This document shows positions 48,918 to 61,266 of a stretch of 64,000 bases of DNA, one piece after another. The notes below the pieces were generated by a model. It ran no database searches and had not been told where the DNA came from. It saw only the letters and a list, made by a program, of their open reading frames with translations. Location: assembly GCA_949752795.1 (NCBI GenBank), contig CATKHW010000560.1:33446-97445 (forward strand), in the 5' to 3' direction. The DNA is from Hyperoodon ampullatus. Its lineage: Eukaryota; Chordata; Mammalia; Artiodactyla; Ziphiidae. The position numbers and the translations under genes were made by a program. Numbering within the stretch: the stretch's first letter is position 1; each line of letters opens with the position of its first letter.

Positions 48918-50681
48918 ATGGACGGCTTTACCTTTAGTAGGCCTCACAGCGCTCAAGACTCTCACATGGGCGCTTCTTTCCAAGGAAGTACACGGTGTAC
49001 CCAGAGCCTTCTGAGCACAGTCAAGGGATACACAGCTCTGGGAACATCATCCCTCACTATGCAGTTGGAAGGGCCGGGGACTAATGCGTTCTCTATGGCT
49101 AGCGTTCCACAGCTTTGAAGCGGCCTCAGGAACGTGGTTATTGGCAGGCTTTTGTTCCAAGCGGGTCGGCCACGTTGAGGAAACCTAAGCTGCCCTGAAA
49201 GAAACCACCGGGGGCGCCAATGCAGTTTGGGGACTCCTGCCCGACGTCTCTCTAAGGGATGCGGAAACTGGCCTTTAGGTCCAGCCCGAAACGGAGATCC
49301 ACCCTGAGCATTGCTGGGCATTTGCAACACCCAGAGTCACCGAGGCTCACTGAGGGCATTGAGAGGATTATGCCATTCACCACATGCAGGACACACTTCA
49401 TCCAAAAGTTTCATCGCAAGAGGCTGAACTGTGTTCCGAGGGTCTCCTTTGGATTGTCAGAGAAGATAGGTGTATGTGCTGGGCGATCCCGTCTGTAGTT
49501 GAGAAGCCTGGAAAAAGGCAGTGTCTCCCCCGTTCGAAAGGTAGATAGTGGCGGCCTCAAGGCGGACGGAAAGACATTGCTGTTACCCGTCTTCTAGTCA
49601 CCCTTAGGAATGCCTCCGTGAGGAAAGTGCGTTTTCTCCTGTGAATCCAGGTGGTCTCCAGTGCCTTGCTAGGAGCTCATCCCACGCTTGGCCGAGCTAA
49701 AGTGCGAAGCGAACGTGACCCCTAGCCTCAAGGTAAGCACGCGTGTTTCCTGTCAGCAAGGTTCGGTGTGCAGCCATCTCCATGAACCCTGACTCGATGA
49801 TAGAGTGCTTTAACTCCTCTACGGCTTTCCGTAGGCCTAAGAGAGTCACGTATGAATTCCCTACTGAGGGAGAGCGTGTGCACTGCGAGTGCCCTTTCTG
49901 TTTTCCGAGCCACATAACCCAGAACAGGCTGCTGGGGTCAACTCTGTCTACGCAGGGGGGAGGGCAATGAACTGATTCTCGCTTGCAGAGCATGCTGTCT
50001 ACACGTGTTAGGCAGCCCCAGGGCAACGTTTTTGCCAGTATTACATTCAACCTGGCTCTCCCTCTGTGGAGGCCCTCTGAACTGCACTGAGAGGATCCCT
50101 GAGCCTGAAGCGCCTCCTGGCAACTCTTAACCTGTCACTCTCTCTTTGTGACGCAAGGTACACTGTAGGTCCAGCCTGACAGCAAATACAGAAAAACCGG
50201 GGAAACTGTGAGGCGTGTGGTCGATCCAACGTCACCTAGGCCTGACTAAGTCACTAAGCGGGTAATAATGCTATTCCTGGCACGCAAAACACCCCGAGTC
50301 CCATGAAGCGTGATCATAGTGTGTCTGAAAGCCTCCTGCCGTCAGCCAGAGAGTGCTGGGCAATGCGCTGTGTGGGCAAGTTGGAAATTGGAGAATGTGG
50401 GAGGAGCCCGGCTTTCCCCCTTTGGAAAGCAACTTCGCTGCAGCTTCCAAGCCGCCTGATAAACCACACCACCGGGACACTGTTCACTCCACCGATGCCT
50501 CTGAGGAACAGTGAGTTTCTCCAAAAGAAACCACGTGCTTGCGATTCCTTCCTGGGAGCCCACCCCAGGAGCATACTGCAGTTAAATCGCCAACTTAATG
50601 TGACCTCGGGTCTCGAGGTAAGGCACACAGTTTCCCTTTGCCAGAGATAGGGGTGCACCAGTCTCCAGGACGTCTTAGCCA
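48918..50681 (+). repeat. Monomer M28, class A, 1764 bp
   Basis: Subtype 2, ctgccgtc, CCCACCCC. It has a private C to T at 50582 (gcagttaaa) and shares aaggcacac (50625) with M26. Confidence 0.95.
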
Positions 50682-52445
50682 ATGGACGGCTTTACCTTTA
50701 GTAGGCCTCACAGCGCTCAAGACTCTCACATGGGCGCTTCTTTCCAAGGAAGTACACGGTGTACCCAGAGCCTTCTGAGCACAGTCAAGGGATACACAGC
50801 TCTGGGAACATCATCCCTCACTATGCAGTTGGAAGGGCCGGGGACTAATGCGTTCTCTATGGCTAGCGTTCCACAGCTTTGAAGCGGCCTCAGGAACGTG
50901 GTTATTGGCAGGCTTTTGTTCCAAGCGGGTCGGCCACGTTGAGGAAACCTAAGCTGCCCTGAAAGAAACCACCGGGGGCGCCAATGCAGTTTGGGGACTC
51001 CTGCCCGACGTCTCTCTAAGGGATGCGGAAACTGGCCTTTAGGTCCAGCCCGAAACGGAGATCCACCCTGAGCATTGCTGGGCATTTGCAACACCCAGAG
51101 TCACCGAGGCTCACTGAGGGCATTGAGAGGATTATGCCATTCACCACATGCAGGACACACTTCATCCAAAAGTTTCATCGCAAGAGGCTGAACTGTGTTC
51201 CGAGGGTCTCCTTTGGATTGTCAGAGAAGATAGGTGTATGTGCTGGGCGATCCCGTCTGTAGTTGAGAAGCCTGGAAAAAGGCAGTGTCTCCCCCGTTCG
51301 AAAGGTAGATAGTGGCGGCCTCAAGGCGGACGGAAAGACATTGCTGTTACCCGTCTTCTAGTCACCCTTAGGAATGCCTCCGTGAGGAAAGTGCGTTTTC
51401 TCCTGTGAATCCAGGTGGTCTCCAGTGCCTTGCTAGGAGCTCATCCCACGCTTGGCCGAGCTAAAGTGCGAAGCGAACGTGACCCCTAGCCTCAAGGTAA
51501 GCACGCGTGTTTCCTGTCAGCAAGGTTCGGTGTGCAGTCATCTCCATGAACCCTGACTCGATGATAGAGTGCTTTAACTCCTCTACGGCTTTCCGTAGGC
51601 CTAAGAGAGTCACGTATGAATTCCCTACTGAGGGAGAGCGTGTGCACTGCGAGTGCCCTTTCTGTTTTCCGAGCCACATAACCCAGAACAGGCTGCTGGG
51701 GTCAACTCTGTCTACGCAGGGGGGAGGGCAATGAACTGATTCTCGCTTGCAGAGCATGCTGTCTACACGTGTTAGGCAGCCCCAGGGCAACGTTTTTGCC
51801 AGTATTACATTCAACCTGGCTCTCCCTCTGTGGAGGCCCTCTGAACTGCACTGAGAGGATCCCTGAGCCTGAAGCGCCTCCTGGCAACTCTTAACCTGTC
51901 ACTCTCTCTTTGTGACGCAAGGTACACTGTAGGTCCAGCCTGACAGCAAATACAGAAAAACCGGGGAAACTGTGAGGCGTGTGGTCGATCCAACGTCACC
52001 TAGGCCTGACTAAGTCACTAAGCGGGTAATAATGCTATTCCTGGCACGCAAAACACCCCGAGTCCCATGAAGCGTGATCATAGTGTGTCTGAAAGCCTCC
52101 TGCCGTCAGCCAGAGAGTGCTGGGCAATGCGCTGTGTGGGCAAGTTGGAAATTGGAGAATGTGGGAGGAGCCCGGCTTTCCCCCTTTGGAAAGCAACTTC
52201 GCTGCAGCTTCCAAGCCGCCTGATAAACCACACCACCGGGACACTGTTCACTCCACCGATGCCTCTGAGGAACAGTGAGTTTCTCCAAAAGAAACCACGT
52301 GCTTGCGATTCCTTCCTGGGAGCCCCCCCCAGGAGCATACTGCAGCTAAATCGCCAACTTAATGTGACCTCGGGTCTCGAGGTAAGGCGCACAGTTTCCC
52401 TTTGCCAGAGATAGGGGTGCACCAGTCTCCAGGACGTCTTAGCCA
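50682..52445 (+). repeat. Monomer M29, class A, 1764 bp
   Basis: Subtype 2 with cagtcatc and ctgccgtc, like M33 four units on, but with a C8 run at 52323-52330 where M33 has CCCACCCC. Confidence 0.95.
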
Positions 52446-54210
52446 ATGGACGGCTTTACCTTTAGTAGGCCTCACAGCGCTCAAGACTCTCACATGGGCG
52501 CTTCTTTCCAAGGAAGTACACGGTGTACCCAGAGCCTTCTGAGCACAGTCAAGGGATACACAGCTCTGGGAACATCATCCCTCACTATGCAGTTGGAAGG
52601 GCCGGGGACTAATGCGTTCTCTATGGCTAGCGTTACACAGCTTTGAAGCGGCCTCAGGAACGTGGTTATTGGCAGGCTTTTGTTCCAAGCGGGTCGGCCA
52701 CGTTGAGGAAACCTAAGCTGCCCTGAAAGAAACCACCGGGGGCGCCAATGCAGTTTGGGGACTCCTGCCCGACGTCTCTCTAAGGGATGCGGAAACTGGC
52801 CTTTAGGTCCAGCCCGAAACGGAGATCCACCCTGAGCATTGCTGGGCATTTGCAACACCCAGAGTCACCGAGGCTCACTGAGGGCATTGAGAGGATTATG
52901 CCATTCACCACATGCAGGACACACTTCATCCAAAAGTTTCATCGCAAGAGGCTGAACTGTGTTCCGAGGGTCTCCTTTGGATTGTCAGAGAAGATAGGTG
53001 TATGTGCTGGGCGATCCCGTCTGTAGTTGAGAAGCCTGGAAAAAGGCAGTGTCTCCCCCGTTCGAAAGGTAGATAGTGGCGGCCTCAAGGCGGACGGAAA
53101 GACATTGCTGTTACCCGTCTTCTAGTCACCCTTAGGAATGCCTCCGTGAGGAAAGTGCGTTTTCTCCTGTGAATCCAGGTGGTCTCCAGTGCCTTGCTAG
53201 GAGCTCATCCCACGCTTGGCCGAGCTAAAGTGCGAAGCAAACGTGACCCCTAGCTTCAAGGTAAGCACGCGTGTTTCCTGTCAGCAAGGTTCGGTGTGCA
53301 GCCATCTCCATGAACCCTGACTCGATGATAGAGTGCTTTAACTCCTCTACGGCTTTCCGTAGGCCTAAGAGAGTCACGTATGAATTCCCTACTGAGGGAG
53401 AGCGTGTGCACTGCGAGTGCCCTTTCTGTTTTCCGAGCCACATAACCCTGAACAGGCTGCTGGGGTCAACTCTGTCTACGCAGGGGGGAGGGCAATGAAC
53501 TGATTCTCGCTTGCAGAGCATGCTGTCTACACGTGTTAGGCAGCCCCAGGGCAACTTTTTTGCCAGTATTACATTCAACCTGGCTCTCCCTCTGTGGAGG
53601 CCCTCTGAACTGCACTGAGAGGATCCCTGAGCCTGAAGCGCCTCCTGGCAACTCTTAACCTGTCACTCTCTCTTTGTGACGCAAGGTACACTGTAGGTCC
53701 AGCCTGACAGCAAATACAGAAAAACCGGGGAAACTGTGAGGCGTGTGGTCGATCCAACGTCACCTAGGCCTGACTAAGTCACTAAGCGGGTAATAATGCT
53801 ATTCCTGGCACGCAAAACACCCCGAGTCCCATGAAGCGTGATGATAGTGTGTCTGAAAGCCTCCTGTAGTCAGCCAGAGAGTGCTGGGCAATGCGCTGTG
53901 TGGGCAAGTTGGAAATTGGAGAATGTGGGAGGAGCCCGGCTTTCCCCCTTTGGAAAGCAACTTCGCTGCAGCTTCCAAGCCGCCTGATAAACCACACCAC
54001 CGGGACACTGTTCACTCCACCGATGCCTCTGAGGAACAGTGAGTTTCTCCAAAAGAAACCACGTGCTTGCGATTCCTTCCTGGGAGCCCCCCCCCAGGAG
54101 CATACTGCAGCTAAATCGCCAACTTAATGTGACCTCGGGTCTCGAGGTAAGGCGCACAGTTTCCCTTTGCCAGAGATAGGGGTGCACCAGTCTCCAGGAC
54201 GTCTTAGCCA
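52446..54210 (+). repeat. Monomer M30, class A, 1765 bp
   Basis: This is the only copy longer than 1764. The C run has grown to nine at 54087-54095. Private changes are at 52635 (gttacacag), 53843 (gatgatag) and 53868 (tgtagtcag). Subtype 1. Confidence 0.95.
54087..54095. other. C9 homopolymer, expanded by one base in M30
   Basis: The site is CCCACCCC in some copies and C8 in others (for example 6463-6470). M30 alone has nine, which explains its 1765-bp length. Replication slippage is likely; a sequencing error at a homopolymer is also possible. Confidence 0.7.
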
Positions 54211-55974
54211 ATGGACGGCTTTACCTTTAGTAGGCCTCACAGCGCTCAAGACTCTCACATGGGCGCTTCTTTCCAAGGAAGTACACGGTGTACCCAGAGC
54301 CTTCTGAGCACAGTCAAGGGATACACAGCTCTGGGAACATCATCCCTCACTATGCAGTTGGAAGGGCCGGGGACTAATGCGTTCTCTATGGCTAGCGTTC
54401 CACAGCTTTGAAGCGGCCTCAGGAACGTGGTTATTGGCAGGCTTTTGTTCCAAGCGGGTCGGCCACGTTGAGGAAACCTAAGCTGCCCTGAAAGAAACCA
54501 CCGGGGGCGCCAATGCAGTTTGGGGACTCCTGCCCGACGTCTCTCTAAGGGATGCGGAAACTGGCCTTTAGGTCCAGCCCGAAACGGAGATCCACCCTGA
54601 GCATTGCTGGGCATTTGCAACACCCAGAGTCACCGAGGCTCACTGAGGGCATTGAGAGGATTATGCCATTCACCACATGCAGGACACACTTCATCCAAAA
54701 GTTTCATCGCAAGAGGCTGAACTGTGTTCCGAGGGTCTCCTTTGGATTGTCAGAGAAGATAGGTGTATGTGCTGGGCGATCCCGTCTGTAGTTGAGAAGC
54801 CTGGAAAAAGGCAGTGTCTCCCCCGTTCGAAAGGTAGATAGTGGCGGCCTCAAGGCGGACGGAAAGACATTGCTGTTACCCGTCTTCTAGTCACCCTTAG
54901 GAATGCCTCCGTGAGGAAAGTGCGTTTTCTCCTGTGAATCCAGGTGGTCTCCAGTGCCTTGCTAGGAGCTCATCCCATGCTTGGCCGAGCTAAAGTGCGA
55001 AGCAAACGTGACCCCTAGCTTCAAGGTAAGCACGCGTGTTTCCTGTCAGCAAGGTTCGGTGTGCAGCCATCTCCATGAACCCTGACTCGATGATAGAGTG
55101 CTTTAACTCCTCTACGGCTTTCCGTAGGCCTAAGAGAGTCACGTATGAATTCCCTACTGAGGGAGAGCGTGTGCACTGCGAGTGCCCTTTCTGTTTTCCG
55201 AGCCACATAACCCTGAACAGGCTGCTGGGGTCAACTCTGTCTACGCAGGGGGGAGGGCAATGAACTGATTCTCGCTTGCAGAGCATGCTGTCTACACGTG
55301 TTAGGCAGCCCCAGGGCAACTTTTTTGCCAGTATTACATTCAACCTGGCTCTCCCTCTGTGGAGGCCCTCTGAACTGCACTGAGAGGATCCCTGAGCCTG
55401 AAGCGCCTCCTGGCAACTCTTAACCTGTCACTCTCTCTTTGTGACGCAAGGTACACTGTAGGTCCAGCCTGACAGCAAATACAGAAAAACCGGGGAAACT
55501 GTGAGGCGTGTGGTCGATCCAACGTCACCTAGGCCTGACTAAGTCACTAAGCGGGTAATAATGCTATTCCTGGCACGCAAAACACCCCGAGTCCCATGAA
55601 GCGTGATCATAGTGTGTCTGAAAGCCTCCTGTCGTCAGCCAGAGAGTGCTGGGCAATGCGCTGTGTGGGCAAGTTGGAAATTGGAGAATGTGGGAGGAGC
55701 CCGGCTTTCCCCCTTTGGAAAGCAACTTCGCTGCAGCTTCCAAGCCGCCTGATAAACCACACCACCGGGACACTGTTCACTCCACCGATGCCTCTGAGGA
55801 ACAGTGAGTTTCTCCAAAAGAAACCACGTGCTTGCGATTCCTTCCTGGGAGCCCCCCCCAGGAGCATACTGCAGCTAAATCGCCAACTTAATGTGACCTC
55901 GGGTCTCGAGGTAAGGCGCACAGTTTCCCTTTGCCAGAGATAGGGGTGCACCAGTCTCCAGGACGTCTTAGCCA
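54211..55974 (+). repeat. Monomer M31, class A, 1764 bp
   Basis: Subtype 1, C8 run. It has catgctt at 54978, shared with M18, 13 units away. Confidence 0.95.
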
Positions 55975-57738
55975 ATGGACGGCTTTACCTTTAGTAGGCC
56001 TCACAGCGCTCAAGACTCTCACATGGGCGCTTCTTTCCAAGGAAGTACACGGTGTACCCAGAGCCTTCTGAGCACAGTCAAGGGATACACAGCTCTGGGA
56101 ACATCATCCCTCACTATGCAGTTGGAAGGGCCGGGGACTAATGCGTTCTCTATGGCTAGCGTTCCACAGCTTTGAAGCGGCCTCAGGAACGTGGTTATTG
56201 GCAGGCTTTTGTTCCAAGCGGGTCGGCCACGTTGAGGAAACCTAAGCTGCCCTGAAAGAAACCACCGGGGGCGCCAATGCAGTTTGGGGACTCCTGCCCG
56301 ACGTCTCTCTAAGGGATGCGGAAACTGGCCTTTAGGTCCAGCCCGAAACGGAGATCCACCCTGAGCATTGCTGGGCATTTGCAACACCCAGAGTCACCGA
56401 GGCTCACTGAGGGCATTGAGAGGATTATGCCATTCACCACATGCAGGACACACTTCATCCAAAAGTTTCATCGCAAGAGGCTGAACTGTGTTCCGAGGGT
56501 CTCCTTTGGATTGTCAGAGAAGATAGGTGTATGTGCTGGGCGATCCCGTCTGTAGTTGAGAAGCCTGGAAAAAGGCAGTGTCTCCCCCGTTCGAAAGGTA
56601 GATAGTGGCGGCCTCAAGGCGGACGGAAAGACATTGCTGTTACCCGTCTTCTAGTCACCCTTAGGAATGCCTCCGTGAGGAAAGTGCGTTTTCTCCTGTG
56701 AATCCAGGTGGTCTCCAGTGCCTTGCTAGGAGCTCATCCCACGCTTGGCCGAGCTAAAGTGCGAAGCGAACGTGACCCCTAGCTTCAAGGTAAGCACGCG
56801 TGTTTCCTGTCAGCAAGGTTCGGTGTGCAGCCATCTCCATGAACCCTGACTCGATGATAGAGTGCTTTAACTCCTCTACGGCTTTCCGTAGGCCTAAGAG
56901 AGTCACGTATGAATTCCCTACTGAGGGAGAGCGTGTGCACTGCGAGTGCCCTTTCTGTTTTCCGAGCCACATAACCCTGAACAGGCTGCTGGGGTCAACT
57001 CTGTCTACGCAGGGGGGAGGGCAATGAACTGATTCTCGCTTGCAGAGCATGCTGTCTACACGTGTTAGGCAGCCCCAGGGCAACTTTTTTGCCAGTATTA
57101 CATTCAACCTGGCTCTCCCTCTGTGGAGGCCCTCTGAACTGCACTGAGAGGATCCCTGAGCCTGAAGCGCCTCCTGGCAACTCTTAACCTGTCACTCTCT
57201 CTTTGTGACGCAAGGTACACTGTAGGTCCAGCCTGACAGCAAATACAGAAAAACCGGGGAAACTGTGAGGCGTGTGGTCGATCCAACGTCACCTAGGCCT
57301 GACTAAGTCACTAAGCGGGTAATAATGCTATTCCTGGCACGCAAAACACCCCGAGTCCCATGAAGCGTGATCACAGTGTGTCTGAAAGCCTCCTGTCGTC
57401 AGCCAGAGAGTGCTGGGCAATGCGCTGTGTGGGCAAGTTGGAAATTGGAGAATGTGGGAGGAGCCCGGCTTTCCCCCTTTGGAAAGCAACTTCGCTGCAG
57501 CTTCCAAGCCGCCTGATAAACCACACCACCGGGACACTGTTCACTCCACCGATGCCTCTGAGGAACAGTGAGTTTCTCCAAAAGAAACCACGTGCTTGCG
57601 ATTCCTTCCTGGGAGCCCACCCCAGGAGCATACTGCAGCTAAATCGCCAACTTAATGTGACCTCGGGTCTCGAGGTAAGGCGCACAGTTTCCCTTTGCCA
57701 GAGATAGGGGTGCACCAGTCTCCAGGACGTCTTAGCCA
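55975..57738 (+). repeat. Monomer M32, class A, 1764 bp
   Basis: A subtype hybrid, with gcgaac (2) beside cttcaagg and aactttttt (1). It has a private T to C at 57374 (gatcacag), and CCCACCCC. Confidence 0.95.
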
Positions 57739-59502
57739 ATGGACGGCTTTACCTTTAGTAGGCCTCACAGCGCTCAAGACTCTCACATGGGCGCTTCTTT
57801 CCAAGGAAGTACACGGTGTACCCAGAGCCTTCTGAGCACAGTCAAGGGATACACAGCTCTGGGAACATCATCCCTCACTATGCAGTTGGAAGGGCCGGGG
57901 ACTAATGCGTTCTCTATGGCTAGCGTTCCACAGCTTTGAAGCGGCCTCAGGAACGTGGTTATTGGCAGGCTTTTGTTCCAAGCGGGTCGGCCACGTTGAG
58001 GAAACCTAAGCTGCCCTGAAAGAAACCACCGGGGGCGCCAATGCAGTTTGGGGACTCCTGCCCGACGTCTCTCTAAGGGATGCGGAAACTGGCCTTTAGG
58101 TCCAGCCCGAAACGGAGATCCACCCTGAGCATTGCTGGGCATTTGCAACACCCAGAGTCACCGAGGCTCACTGAGGGCATTGAGAGGATTATGCCATTCA
58201 CCACATGCAGGACACACTTCATCCAAAAGTTTCATCGCAAGAGGCTGAACTGTGTTCCGAGGGTCTCCTTTGGATTGTCAGAGAAGATAGGTGTATGTGC
58301 TGGGCGATCCCGTCTGTAGTTGAGAAGCCTGGAAAAAGGCAGTGTCTCCCCCGTTCGAAAGGTAGATAGTGGCGGCCTCAAGGCGGACGGAAAGACATTG
58401 CTGTTACCCGTCTTCTAGTCACCCTTAGGAATGCCTCCGTGAGGAAAGTGCGTTTTCTCCTGTGAATCCAGGTGGTCTCCAGTGCCTTGCTAGGAGCTCA
58501 TCCCACGCTTGGCCGAGCTAAAGTGCGAAGCGAACGTGACCCCTAGCCTCAAGGTAAGCACGCGTGTTTCCTGTCAGCAAGGTTCGGTGTGCAGTCATCT
58601 CCATGAACCCTGACTCGATGATAGAGTGCTTTAACTCCTCTACGGCTTTCCGTAGGCCTAAGAGAGTCACGTATGAATTCCCTACTGAGGGAGAGCGTGT
58701 GCACTGCGAGTGCCCTTTCTGTTTTCCGAGCCACATAACCCAGAACAGGCTGCTGGGGTCAACTCTGTCTACGCAGGGGGGAGGGCAATGAACTGATTCT
58801 CGCTTGCAGAGCATGCTGTCTACACGTGTTAGGCAGCCCCAGGGCAACGTTTTTGCCAGTATTACATTCAACCTGGCTCTCCCTCTGTGGAGGCCCTCTG
58901 AACTGCACTGAGAGGATCCCTGAGCCTGAAGCGCCTCCTGGCAACTCTTAACCTGTCACTCTCTCTTTGTGACGCAAGGTACACTGTAGGTCCAGCCTGA
59001 CAGCAAATACAGAAAAACCGGGGAAACTGTGAGGCGTGTGGTCGATCCAACGTCACCTAGGCCTGACTAAGTCACTAAGCGGGTAATAATGCTATTCCTG
59101 GCACGCAAAACACCCCGAGTCCCATGAAGCGTGATCATAGTGTGTCTGAAAGCCTCCTGCCGTCAGCCAGAGAGTGCTGGGCAATGCGCTGTGTGGGCAA
59201 GTTGGAAATTGGAGAATGTGGGAGGAGCCCGGCTTTCCCCCTTTGGAAAGCAACTTCGCTGCAGCTTCCAAGCCGCCTGATAAACCACACCACCGGGACA
59301 CTGTTCACTCCACCGATGCCTCTGAGGAACAGTGAGTTTCTCCAAAAGAAACCACGTGCTTGCGATTCCTTCCTGGGAGCCCACCCCAGGAGCATACTGC
59401 AGCTAAATCGCCAACTTAATGTGACCTCGGGTCTCGAGGTAAGGCGCACAGTTTCCCTTTGCCAGAGATAGGGGTGCACCAGTCTCCAGGACGTCTTAGC
59501 CA
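57739..59502 (+). repeat. Monomer M33, class A, 1764 bp
   Basis: Subtype 2, with cagtcatc, cccagaac, ctgccgtc and CCCACCCC. No private change seen. Confidence 0.95.
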
Positions 59503-61266
59503 ATGGACGGCTTTACCTTTAGTAGGCCTCACAGCGCTCAAGACTCTCACATGGGCGCTTCTTTCCAAGGAAGTACACGGTGTACCCAGAGCCTTCTGAG
59601 CACAGTCAAGGGATACACAGCTCTGGGAACATCATCCCTCACTATGCAGTTGGAAGGGCCGGGGACTAATGCGTTCTCTATGGCTAGCGTTCCACAGCTT
59701 TGAAGCGGCCTCAGGAACGTGGTTATTGGCAGGCTTTTGTTCCAAGCGGGTCGGCCACGTTGAGGAAACCTAAGCTGCCCTGAAAGAAACCACCGGGGGC
59801 GCCAATGCAGTTTGGGGACTCCTGCCCGACGTCTCTCTAAGGGATGCGGAAACTGGCCTTTAGGTCCAGCCCGAAACGGAAATCCACCCTGAGCATTGCT
59901 GGGCATTTGCAACACCCAGAGTCACCGAGGCTCACTGAGGGCATTGAGAGGATTATGCCATTCACCACATGCAGGACACACTTCATCCAAAAGTTTCATC
60001 GCAAGAGGCTGAACTGTGTTCCGAGGGTCTCCTTTGGATTGTCAGAGAAGATAGGTGTATGTGCTGGGCGATCCCGTCTGTAGTTGAGAAGCCTGGAAAA
60101 AGGCAGTGTCTCCCCCGTTCGAAAGGTAGATAGTGGCGGCCTCAAGGCGGACGGAAAGACATTGCTGTTACCCGTCTTCTAGTCACCCTTAGGAATGCCT
60201 CCGTGAGGAAAGTGCGTTTTCTCCTGTGAATCCAGGTGGTCTCCAGTGCCTTGCTAGGAGCTCATCCCACGCTTGGCCGAGCTAAAGTGCGAAGCAAACG
60301 TGACCCCTAGCTTCAAGGTAAGCACGCGTGTTTCCTGTCAGCAAGGTTCGGTGTGCAGCCATCTCCATGAACCCTGACTCGATGATAGAGTGCTTTAACT
60401 CCTCTACGGCTTTCCGTAGACCTAAGAGAGTCACGTATGAATTCCCTACTGAGGGAGAGCGTGTGCACTGCGAGTGCCCTTTCTGTTTTCCGAGCCACAT
60501 AACCCTGAACAGGCTGCTGGGGTCAACTCTGTCTACGCAGGGGGGAGGGCAATGAACTGATTCTCGCTTGCAGAGCATGCTGTCTACACGTGTTAGGCAG
60601 CCCCAGGGCAACTTTTTTGCCAGTATTACATTCAACCTGGCTCTCCCTCTGTGGAGGCCCTCTGAACTGCACTGAGAGGATCCCTGAGCCTGAAGCGCCT
60701 CCTGGCAACTCTTAACCTGTCACTCTCTCTTTGTGACGCAAGGTACACTGTAGGTCCAGCCTGACAGCAAATACAGAAAAACCGGGGAAACTGTGAGGCG
60801 TGTGGTCGATCCAACGTCACCTAGGCCTGACTAAGTCACTAAGCGGGTAATAATGCTATTCCTGGCACGCAAAACACCCCGAGTCCCATGAAGCGTGATC
60901 ATAGTGTGTCTGAAAGCCTCCTGTCGTCAGCCAGAGAGTGCTGGGCAATGCGCTGTGTGGGCAAGTTGGAAATTGGAGAATGTGGGAGGAGCCCGGCTTT
61001 CCCCCTTTGGAAAGCAACTTCGCTGCAGCTTCCAAGCCGCCTGATAAACCACACCACCGGGACACTGTTCACTCCACCGATGCCTCTGAGGAACAGTGAG
61101 TTTCTCCAAAAGAAACCACGTGCTTGCGATTCCTTCCTGGGAGCCCCCCCCAGGAGCATACTGCAGCTAAATCGCCAACTTAATGTGACCTCGGGTCTCG
61201 AGGTAAGGCGCACAGTTTCCCTTTGCCAGAGATAGGGGTGCACCAGTCTCCAGGACGTCTTAGCCA
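59503..61266 (+). repeat. Monomer M34, class A, 1764 bp
   Basis: Subtype 1, C8 run. Private changes are at 59881 (cggaaatcc) and 60420 (cgtagacct, which breaks an AGGCCT palindrome). Confidence 0.95.

Noticed and set aside
41862..53225. Three-monomer higher-order repeat, suggested by subtypes 1-2-2-1-2-2 in M24-M29
   Set aside because: Other markers disagree: the C8/CCCACCCC pattern runs C8, C8, A, A, A, C8, and aaggcacac links M26 with M28, two units apart. The order also fails after M30.
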